A DNA stretch of 7,844 bases from Actinomycetes bacterium (GTDB lineage Bacteria > Actinomycetota > Acidimicrobiia > Acidimicrobiales > Microtrichaceae), in the NCBI GenBank assembly GCA_023423215.1, contig JAFAFZ010000281.1:1-7844 (forward strand). Reading direction: 5' to 3'. The notes below the pieces were generated by a model, which saw only the letters and a program-made list of their open reading frames with translations, ran no database searches and was not told where the DNA came from. This document shows positions 1 to 4,557 of the stretch, one piece after another. Within the stretch, counting starts at the first letter, position 1, and each line of letters opens with the position of its first letter. Both the position numbers and the translations under genes were made by a program.

Positions 1-1
1 G

Positions 2-949
2 GCCAAGCTGGACCGCCTCCTGAACCTCGTCGCGGCGTTGATCGACACCACCGTGCCGCTCACCGCCGAGGACATCCGCGAGCGTGTCCCGGGCTACTCC
101 CAGGACTCCGACGACGCGTTCCACCGCAGCTTCGAGCGCGACAAGGACGACCTGCGGGAGCTGGGCATCCCGATCGAGACGGTCACGGTCGAGCACCTCG
201 AGCAGCCGCGGGCCGCCTACACGATCCTGCGCGACCGCTACGAGCTCGCCGACCCCGGGCTCGAGCCCGACGAGCTGGCCGCGCTCCACCTGGCCGCCAC
301 GACCGTCCAGGCCGAGGGGCTCGACCCGGACGAGGCCGAGGAGGGCCTGCGCAAGCTGGGTGGCCTGTCGGGCGAGGCGCCGAGCGACGGCACACCGCTG
401 GGCGCGCTGCCGGTCCCCACGCAGCTGATCGACCTGTTCGCCGCGACGCTCGAGCGCCGGGTCGTCGGCTTCGACTACGCCGGGACGCCCCGCCAGGTCG
501 AGCCGTACCGCCTGCAGTTCGAGCGCGGGCGCTGGTACCTGAGCGGTCACGACCTGGTGCGCGACGCGCACCGCAGCTTCCGCGTCGACCGGATCGACGG
601 CACCGTCACCGCCGGACCGGCCGAGGCGTTCGAGCGCCCGGACGAGGTGCCCGGCGTCGTGCTGCGGCCCTGGGAGCTGGGTGAGCGAGATCCGGTGACG
701 GCACGCGTGCGAGTCGACCGGGAGCTGGCTCGCGCCGTCCTGGCCGACGACCCGACCCTGGTCGTCGCCGAGACCGCGGACGACGGATCGGTCGTGCTCG
801 AGCTGGCCGTCCGCAGCACCACGGGCCTGCGCAACTTCGTGCTCACGATGCTCGACCGCGCCGAGATCCTGTCGCCGCCGGAGCTCCGTCGTGACCTGGT
901 CGACTGGGTCCGGGGCTTCGTCGACGCACCGACCGGGAAGGGCGCCTGA
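2..949 (+). CDS. pafB: PafB, WYL-domain DNA-damage transcriptional regulator (5' partial)
   Basis: PafB pairs with PafC to form a transcriptional activator of the LexA-independent DNA-damage response in mycobacteria (family knowledge). The reading frame is open from base 2 and reads AKLDRLLNLVAAL before the first TTG at position 38. This is the usual PafB N-terminus, so the true start lies a few codons left of the window and the TTG is internal. Visible residues 1-70 form a winged helix-turn-helix (LTAEDIRERVPGY, then FERDKDDLRELGI). The WYL domain follows at about 135-205 with W178-Y179-L180 and the basic patch HRSFRVDRID. A C-terminal WCX-type extension runs to the stop. 315 codons are visible, close to the usual full length of about 320-330. 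The stop codon overlaps the pafC ATG by one base (TGATG), indicating co-transcription and probably coupled translation. The location matches the pup-proteasome neighbourhood, though pafA itself is outside the window. Confidence 0.93.
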   Translation, partial: AKLDRLLNLVAALIDTTVPLTAEDIRERVPGYSQDSDDAFHRSFERDKDDLRELGIPIETVTVEHLEQPRAAYTILRDRYELADPGLEPDELAALHLAATTVQAEGLDPDEAEEGLRKLGGLSGEAPSDGTPLGALPVPTQLIDLFAATLERRVVGFDYAGTPRQVEPYRLQFERGRWYLSGHDLVRDAHRSFRVDRIDGTVTAGPAEAFERPDEVPGVVLRPWELGERDPVTARVRVDRELARAVLADDPTLVVAETADDGSVVLELAVRSTTGLRNFVLTMLDRAEILSPPELRRDLVDWVRGFVDAPTGKGA

Positions 950-1911
950 TGGCCCGCGTGACCGCCACCGAACGGCTGCAGCGCATCCTGGCCATCCTGC
1001 CGTGGGTCGTGCAGCACCAGGGCGCCAGCATCGACGAGATCGTCGACCGGTTCGGGCTGAGCCGCGACGAGCTCGTCACCGACCTGGACTTCGTCTTCTA
1101 CAACGTCGGTCTGCACCCCTTCACGCCGGACATGCTGGCGGACGTCCTCATCGAGGAGGGGCGGGTCTACGTCCAGCTCGGCGACTACTTCCGCCGGCCG
1201 CTGCGCCTCACCCACGCCGAAGCGTTGACGTTGCTCGCCGCCGGACGGGCGCTGAGCGCGCGGCCCGGATCGGACCCGGACGGGCCGCTGGCGCGAGCCG
1301 TCACGAAGCTCGCCGCCGCGCTGGGCGACGGAGCCGAGCGCGCCGTCGAGGTCGCGCTCGGCGCAGCCGACCCCGAGGTCCTGGGCGCCATGCAGGAGGC
1401 CGTGGCCGAACGCCGCCAGGTGACCATCGGCTACTACAGCTACGGCCGCGACGAGGCCACGACACGGGTCATCGACCCGTACCGGGTGCTCAGCAACGAG
1501 GGCCACTGGTACGTCATCGCGTGGTGCCACACCGCGCACGGCGAGCGGCTCTTCCGCATCGACCGGATCCGCTCGGTCGAGCCCACCGGCGAGCACTTCG
1601 AGGTCCCTGACGGCGCCGGTGACGGCTCGCTCGACCTCTCCGACAGCCCCCGGACGGTCGAGCTGGTCGGCCCGTCGAGCATCGGCTGGGTGGCGTCGAC
1701 CTACCCGTGCGACGAGTCCGAGGAGCTCTCGGACGGCAGCGTGCGCATCGTGCTCCCGGTCACCGCGACGCCGTGGCTCGAGCGGCTGCTCCTGCGCCTC
1801 GACCCGAGCACCGTCGCCACCGACCTGGGCACCGGCGAGGCGCTCGCCGGCGTCGCACGTGCTGCAGCCGAGCGCCTGCTCGCCCGCTACGACGCCGCGC
1901 CGGGCGCGTGA
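949..1911 (+). CDS. pafC: PafC, WYL-domain DNA-damage transcriptional regulator
   Basis: This is the second subunit of the PafBC activator. The protein has 320 residues, normal for the family. The N-terminal helix-turn-helix spans about residues 4-50 (ERLQRILAILPWVVQHQGAS, then IDEIVDRFGLSRDELVTDLD). A linker and middle segment follow, including LTHAEALTLLAAGRAL near 85-100. The WYL domain lies around 150-210, with W187-Y188-V189 in place of WYL and a basic RLFRIDRI stretch believed to bind a nucleic-acid ligand in WYL proteins. The rest is the C-terminal extension. The ATG at 949 is chosen because it shares one base with the pafB stop and has a GGGAAGGG Shine-Dalgarno six bases upstream. pafB and pafC are separate genes here, as in Mycobacterium, not fused as in some other actinobacteria. 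A strong hairpin begins 25 bases after the stop and probably ends the transcript. Confidence 0.93.
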   Translation: MARVTATERLQRILAILPWVVQHQGASIDEIVDRFGLSRDELVTDLDFVFYNVGLHPFTPDMLADVLIEEGRVYVQLGDYFRRPLRLTHAEALTLLAAGRALSARPGSDPDGPLARAVTKLAAALGDGAERAVEVALGAADPEVLGAMQEAVAERRQVTIGYYSYGRDEATTRVIDPYRVLSNEGHWYVIAWCHTAHGERLFRIDRIRSVEPTGEHFEVPDGAGDGSLDLSDSPRTVELVGPSSIGWVASTYPCDESEELSDGSVRIVLPVTATPWLERLLLRLDPSTVATDLGTGEALAGVARAAAERLLARYDAAPGA

Positions 1912-1936
1912 GACGGGCGCCTGCTGCGCTCGTGCC

Positions 1937-1968
1937 CAGGTGCGCGTCCCGCCCGGGGAGCGCACCTG
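1937..1968 (+). terminator. Strong hairpin between pafC and lepB (terminator and/or operator)
   Basis: The arms CAGGTGCGC (1937-1945) and GCGCACCTG (1960-1968) are perfect 9-bp complements. Inside, after one unpaired G, TCCC (1947-1950) pairs with GGGA (1956-1959) around a 5-base loop. There is no T-run after it, which is common for actinobacterial terminators. It is well placed to end the pafBC message. It also ends at the base immediately before the lepB -10 element, covering where a -35 region would lie, so it could equally act as an operator. The structure is seen directly; either function is inference. Confidence 0.6.
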
Positions 1969-1974
1969 TAGCCT
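1969..1974 (+). promoter_or_regulatory. -10 element (TAGCCT) of a leaderless lepB promoter
   Basis: TAGCCT fits the actinobacterial -10 consensus TANNNT and is preceded by TG one base upstream. Seven bases separate it from the lepB ATG at 1982, the distance at which transcription would start on the A of the start codon. No Shine-Dalgarno sits at a useful distance; the only GGGGAG lies more than 20 bases upstream, inside the hairpin. No clear -35 is visible. The same arrangement recurs before the gene at 3940. Confidence 0.6.
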
Positions 1975-1981
1975 GGCGCCG

Positions 1982-2584
1982 ATGACCGATCAGCTCCCCG
2001 GTGACACCGGCGACACGGTGGCGCCACGGGGCCGTTCGTCGGGCTCGCGCAAGTCCTCGACCCGCAACCTGGTCGAGTGGGTGGCGGTGATCGTCGGCGC
2101 GGTGATCGTCGCGCTGCTCATCAAGACCTTCGTGGTGCAGGCGTTCCGCATCCCGTCGGAGTCGATGGTCCCGACGCTCGAGGTCGGCGACCGGGTCCTG
2201 GTCAACAAGCTGAGCTACGACGCGCACGACCTGAACCGTGGCGACGTCGTGGTGTTCGACCGCCCCTCGGGCCTGCCGGCCGGACCGGACGACCCGAAGG
2301 AGCTCATCAAGCGGGTGATCGGCCTGCCCGGCGACACGATCGTCGCGAAGGACGGCTCGATCTACGTCGACGACCGACGCCTCGACGAGCCCTACCTCAG
2401 CGACGCCGCCTCGACCTACAACCTGGACGAGCCCATCACCGTCCCCGAGGGACAGGTCTGGGTCATGGGCGACAACCGCACCAACTCCGAGGACAGCCGG
2501 TCGTTCGGCCCCATCGACGCCGACACCATCGTCGGGCGCGCCTTCATGATCATGTGGCCGCCGGGCCGCATCGGCGCGATCTGA
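1982..2584 (+). CDS. lepB: Type I signal peptidase LepB
   Basis: This membrane-anchored serine protease cleaves signal peptides from Sec- and Tat-exported proteins on the outer face of the membrane. It has 200 residues, typical of the shorter Gram-positive type. Residues 1-29 form a polar cytoplasmic leader. One membrane segment spans about 30-50 (LVEWVAVIVGAVIVALLIKT). Box B (IPSESMVPTL) contains the nucleophile Ser61. Box D (LIKRVIGLPGD) contains the general-base Lys110, and box E is GDNRTNSEDSRSFG at 163-176. All catalytic elements are intact. The frame is open further upstream, but that part runs through pafC. The ATG at 1982 is chosen because the protein then begins with a normal leader and lies seven bases after a TANNNT -10 box. 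It has its own promoter and converges on the phosphodiesterase gene, 36 bases away. Confidence 0.95.
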   Translation: MTDQLPGDTGDTVAPRGRSSGSRKSSTRNLVEWVAVIVGAVIVALLIKTFVVQAFRIPSESMVPTLEVGDRVLVNKLSYDAHDLNRGDVVVFDRPSGLPAGPDDPKELIKRVIGLPGDTIVAKDGSIYVDDRRLDEPYLSDAASTYNLDEPITVPEGQVWVMGDNRTNSEDSRSFGPIDADTIVGRAFMIMWPPGRIGAI

Positions 2585-2592
2585 CGATCTGA
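2577..2592 (+). repeat. 8-bp tandem duplication across the lepB stop codon
   Basis: CGATCTGA occurs twice head to tail (2577-2584 and 2585-2592). The first copy carries the lepB TGA stop; the second lies just after it in another frame. It looks like a local slippage duplication with no evident function. Confidence 0.7.
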
Positions 2593-2620
2593 CGACAGCG
2601 CCGCACGCCGGGCGAGCCGC

Positions 2621-3343
2621 TCAGGCGAGCGCCGCGACCGAGTCCACCATGCGGTCGACGTGGTCGCTGTAGAGGCCGTCGATGCCCATGCGCAGCAGCG
2701 CCTCGATGTTGCGCACGTGCTGCGCGTCCCAGCCGAACGCCAGCCGCGTGAAGCGGTGGTACAGCGTGACCTGGCCCGCGGACCACTCCGAGTGGTGCAG
2801 GTTCACGGCGTCCACGCCGTGCTCGCGCAGCCGTGCCGCGTGGCGCTCGGCGCCGTGCTCCATCGCCGCCAGCCGCGTGGAGTGCACCAGGTGGGCGTCC
2901 TCGGTGCCGGCACGCCACTCCACGAGCTGGTCCAGCTTGGGGTGGCAGAGCCACAGGCGCGGGGCGGCGCCGGCTTCACGGGCGACGCGCAGCACCTCGT
3001 CGAAGGCGTCGGGGTCCTTCACGTCGAGCGAGAGCTCGTAGTCGGTGCCGCACGCCTCGTAGAGCTCGGCGAGCGTGGGGACGTGCCCGGGCAGGTCCGC
3101 CCGCTCGACCTTGGCGATCGGCTTGCGGCGGAACGCTCCGCCGACGACGCCGTCGTGGTCCAGGACGGCCTGGCCGTCGGAGGTGATCCAGACGTCGCTC
3201 TCGAGTCCCGTGGCGCCCAGGCGCAGACCCAGGCGGAAGGCCTCGAGCGTGTTCTCGGGTGCGTGCGCTCGTGCGCCCCGGTGGGCGAACAGCACGGCGG
3301 GGTCCCGCAGGGGAGCGAATCGAGGTGCCATCTCGGGCCACAT
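2621..3343 (-). CDS. Glycerophosphodiester phosphodiesterase (GDPD family)
   Basis: The family hydrolyses glycerophosphodiesters, the deacylation products of phospholipids, to glycerol-3-phosphate and an alcohol, using a metal in a TIM barrel. The 240-residue protein has no signal peptide or membrane segment, so it is probably cytoplasmic (UgpQ-like). The signature is complete at the N-terminus: H21-R-G with APENT at 28-32, the metal ligands E48 and D50 in LESDVW, and the second catalytic histidine in DHD at H63. The third acidic site, usually E in an E-x-K motif, appears as Asp107 in LSLDVKD. The C-terminal IDGLYSDHVD corresponds to the usual VDGI.TD.PD. The start is the first possible ATG after an in-frame stop; an ATG four codons later (3331) is as plausible, and neither has a clear Shine-Dalgarno. 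It is the only minus-strand gene: convergent with lepB, divergent from the zinc-ribbon gene. The exact substrate is unknown. Confidence 0.9.
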   Translation of the reverse strand: MWPEMAPRFAPLRDPAVLFAHRGARAHAPENTLEAFRLGLRLGATGLESDVWITSDGQAVLDHDGVVGGAFRRKPIAKVERADLPGHVPTLAELYEACGTDYELSLDVKDPDAFDEVLRVAREAGAAPRLWLCHPKLDQLVEWRAGTEDAHLVHSTRLAAMEHGAERHAARLREHGVDAVNLHHSEWSAGQVTLYHRFTRLAFGWDAQHVRNIEALLRMGIDGLYSDHVDRMVDSVAALA

Positions 3344-3353
3344 GTTGCCAGGT

Positions 3354-3369
3354 CACCGGGGAGCCGGTG
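3354..3369. repeat. Inverted repeat upstream of the phosphodiesterase gene
   Basis: CACCGG (3354-3359) and CCGGTG (3364-3369) are perfect 6-bp arms around GGAG, 11 bases upstream of the minus-strand ATG at 3343. The position fits an operator or leader hairpin for the phosphodiesterase gene. I see no clear TANNNT -10 box for that gene, so its promoter is undefined. Short GC-rich dyads also occur by chance in DNA this GC-rich. Confidence 0.35.
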
Positions 3370-3433
3370 CACAGTCCGAACGACCCGGTTTGTGCGCGAA
3401 AGGTCAACCCGGGGGGTGGTGGCGCCGAAGGTA

Positions 3434-3452
3434 CTCGTGTACGTGACACGAG
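3434..3452. promoter_or_regulatory. 19-bp inverted repeat (CTCGTGT-N5-ACACGAG) at the zinc-ribbon gene leader
   Basis: The 7-bp arms CTCGTGT (3434-3440) and ACACGAG (3446-3452) are perfect complements with spacer ACGTG. The right arm runs into the Shine-Dalgarno AGGAGA (3451-3456), which is well spaced nine bases before the ATG at 3465. The dyad could be a repressor site or an RNA hairpin limiting ribosome access. It is less purely G/C than most chance dyads here. No perfect TANNNT box was found upstream; TACTCG at 3432-3437 is the nearest, one base off. Confidence 0.4.
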
Positions 3453-3464
3453 GAGAGACCCCCC

Positions 3465-3794
3465 ATGGCACTGATCCGTGCGACCTGCAGCGATTGTGGT
3501 GACGTCGAGCTCCGCTCGCGTGACCTGCGCGTCCGCACCTGCCAGGACACCGACGACGCCACGTACCTGTTCCGCTGCCCGGTGTGCCGCATGATCGAGG
3601 TCCGCCCGGCCGAGCAGCACGTCGTCGACGTGCTCCTCGCGGCCGGCGTGCCCTCCGAGGCGTGGCGGCTCCCCGCCGAGCTCGCCGAGGCCAAGGGCGG
3701 TGCGCCGATCGACCACGACGACGTGCTGGACTTCCACCAGCTGCTCAGCACGCCGGACTGGTTCGTGACATTGGCCACCATGACCGACAGCTGA
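3465..3794 (+). CDS. Small zinc-ribbon-like protein of unknown function
   Basis: This 109-residue soluble protein has two CxxC knuckles, C8-S-D-C11 and C38-P-V-C41, plus a lone C26. The spacing fits a small zinc ribbon or rubredoxin-like knuckle near the N-terminus. The rest is mostly acidic and helical: a VVDVLLAAGVPSEAWRLPAE segment at about 53-72, then IDHDDVLDFHQLL (81-93). I recognise the overall pattern as a conserved hypothetical of actinobacteria but know no function for it. A role in nucleic-acid or protein binding is only a guess from the ribbon. The start is well supported by AGGAGA nine bases upstream. It is probably transcribed alone, since it has a divergent upstream neighbour and hairpins after its stop. 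Codon use matches its neighbours. Confidence 0.85.
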   Translation: MALIRATCSDCGDVELRSRDLRVRTCQDTDDATYLFRCPVCRMIEVRPAEQHVVDVLLAAGVPSEAWRLPAELAEAKGGAPIDHDDVLDFHQLLSTPDWFVTLATMTDS

Positions 3795-3818
3795 ACGACG
3801 TTCGATACCTTGCCCTTC

Positions 3819-3838
3819 CGGGGCCCGACCGGACCCCG
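3819..3838 (+). terminator. Hairpin after the zinc-ribbon gene (first of two)
   Basis: CGGGG (3819-3823) pairs with CCCCG (3834-3838) around a 10-base loop. Flanking TT and AA could extend the stem past one C-A mismatch. It lies 24 bases after the stop codon. The weak five-pair core makes it less certain than the hairpin at 3870-3899, with which it shares the sequence CCCGACCGGACC. Confidence 0.4.
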
Positions 3839-3887
3839 AAACGCCGGCGACATCCGCACGACATCTGACGGACGCCCCGACCGGACC
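3824..3887 (+). repeat. 12-bp direct repeat shared by the two hairpins
   Basis: CCCGACCGGACC occurs exactly at 3824-3835 and 3876-3887, 52 bases apart, each time spanning the loop and part of the stem of a hairpin. It may mark a duplicated terminator or a repeated binding site. Confidence 0.6.
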
Positions 3888-3899
3888 GGCGGGGCGTCC
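3870..3899. terminator. Strong GC hairpin terminator upstream of the tat operon
   Basis: GGACGCCCC (3870-3878) and GGGGCGTCC (3891-3899) form a perfect 9-bp stem around 12 bases, within which CCG (3881-3883) and CGG (3887-3889) can pair. There is little T-run afterwards. GACGCCCC...GGGGCGTC hairpins are typical of actinobacterial terminators. It would insulate the zinc-ribbon gene from the tat operon, whose -10 box begins 28 bases later. Confidence 0.7.
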
Positions 3900-3926
3900 T
3901 GTGCGTGTGGAGCGCCGGATGCGAGG

Positions 3927-3932
3927 TAGCTT
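3927..3932 (+). promoter_or_regulatory. -10 element (TAGCTT) of a leaderless promoter for the tat operon
   Basis: TAGCTT matches TANNNT and lies seven bases before GTG at 3940, the same geometry as TAGCCT before lepB. It sits downstream of the strong terminator, where a promoter is needed for the following genes. No clear -35 is visible. It lies inside the reading frame if translation instead begins at the upstream ATG (3919). Confidence 0.5.
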
Positions 3933-3939
3933 TTCCGCC

Positions 3940-4134
3940 GTGCTCCCCGTCCTCGCCGCCCTGTGCCTGCTGGCCGTCTCCGGCCTGCTCGCACTGCGTG
4001 CGACCCTGCAGATCGAGCGCACGACCGCCGCGGTCGACGCGCTGCGACCCGCCGACTGGCGTGCCGCCTGCGCCGGGATCGAGGACGCGACCGACCGGCT
4101 CGTGCACGAGCTCGCCCGCCGGACAGACGGGTAG
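3940..4134 (+). CDS. Small single-membrane-segment protein, unknown function, first gene of tat operon
   Basis: From GTG 3940 the protein has 64 residues: a hydrophobic segment at about 2-20 (LPVLAALCLLAVSGLLALR), then a helical, charged tail (IERTTAAVDALRPADWRAAC and IEDATDRLVHELARR). It is not a lipoprotein, because the residue before C9 is leucine. GTG 3940 is preferred because of the TANNNT box seven bases upstream. An ATG at 3919 with GGAG six bases before it would add seven residues (MRGSFSA), and GTG 3901 is also in frame. The choice affects predicted orientation: from 3940 the positive charges follow the membrane segment, from 3901 they precede it. The gene ends nine bases before the Tat subunit gene, so the two are probably co-transcribed. 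I recognise no family; a link to Tat rests only on position. Confidence 0.6.
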   Translation: MLPVLAALCLLAVSGLLALRATLQIERTTAAVDALRPADWRAACAGIEDATDRLVHELARRTDG

Positions 4135-4143
4135 CACCCGGCG

Positions 4144-4557
4144 ATGTTCAACGTCACGGGCGGCGAGATCATCATCATCGTGATCGTCGCGCTCGTCGTC
4201 CTGGGCCCCGATCGCATCCCCGAGGTCGCCCGCGGCGCGGGCCGGATGATCAACAAGGTGAAGTCGTTCACCGAGGGCATGCAGTCGAGCGTCGGCGGGG
4301 TGATGGACGACCCGTCCATGAAGCCGTTGAAGGACCTGACCGAGCTCGCCGCCCGCCCCCGCCAGAAGCTGGCCGAGTACGCGCTCGAGGCCGAGGCCGA
4401 GGAGCGTGCACGCAAGGAGGCGGCCAAGCAGGCGGCCGACGAACCGGTCGACGACGCTGCCACCACCGACGCGACGACGGCTGACACCGCGACGCCGTCG
4501 GCCCCCGAGACGAAGCCGGCGGCCGGCACGACCAGCGAGGTCGAGGCCGACTCGTGA
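4144..4557 (+). CDS. tatB: Twin-arginine translocase TatA/B-family subunit, TatB-like
   Basis: TatA/B proteins are small N-anchored membrane subunits of the translocase that exports folded twin-arginine proteins. This one has 137 residues: a membrane segment at about 7-21 (GEIIIIVIVALVVLG), an amphipathic helix (RIPEVARGAGRMINKVKSF), a helical middle, and an acidic, Ala/Thr-rich tail from about residue 98. TatB features are Glu8 and the Gly21-Pro22 hinge (VLGPDRIP), at the same positions as in E. coli TatB. TatA normally has Phe-Gly at the hinge. The length is also TatB-like. In mycobacteria the gene in this place, before tatC, is tatA, so many annotations would call it TatA/TatE family. It may do both jobs, or a separate tatA may exist elsewhere. 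The ATG at 4144 is the natural start, though its Shine-Dalgarno is weak. The stop overlaps the tatC start by four bases. Confidence 0.88.
   Translation: MFNVTGGEIIIIVIVALVVLGPDRIPEVARGAGRMINKVKSFTEGMQSSVGGVMDDPSMKPLKDLTELAARPRQKLAEYALEAEAEERARKEAAKQAADEPVDDAATTDATTADTATPSAPETKPAAGTTSEVEADS

Noticed and set aside
38..40. TTG as the pafB start
   Set aside because: The frame continues upstream with conserved PafB residues (KLDRLLNLVA), so this is an internal leucine codon.
547..1965. Long minus-strand open frame (472 codons) antisense to pafB/pafC
   Set aside because: Its protein is Arg/Ala/Gly-rich with no domain, and the opposite strand carries clear WYL proteins. Open antisense frames are expected at this GC content.
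1619..1981. Upstream in-frame extension of lepB
   Set aside because: It overlaps the end of pafC in another frame and would place about 120 unrelated Arg/Ser-rich residues before a normal signal peptidase leader.
2611..2632. Possible bidirectional terminator between lepB and the phosphodiesterase gene
   Set aside because: The best stem is CGCTC/GAGCG, only five pairs, overlapping the stop codon and without a T-run; too weak to call.
3411..3422. G-run GGGGGGTGGTGG as a possible quadruplex
   Set aside because: Short and expected by chance in such GC-rich DNA; only a two-tetrad fold would be possible.
2660..3502. Plus-strand open frame antisense to the phosphodiesterase
   Set aside because: The minus strand shows the full GDPD signature; this frame has no motif.
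3940..3966. Lipoprotein signal in the small membrane protein
   Set aside because: The cysteine at residue 9 is preceded by leucine, not the small residue a lipobox requires.
4132..4137. TAGCAC before tatB as a third leaderless -10 box
   Set aside because: It lacks the final T of TANNNT and includes the stop codon of the preceding gene; the nine-base gap suggests co-transcription.
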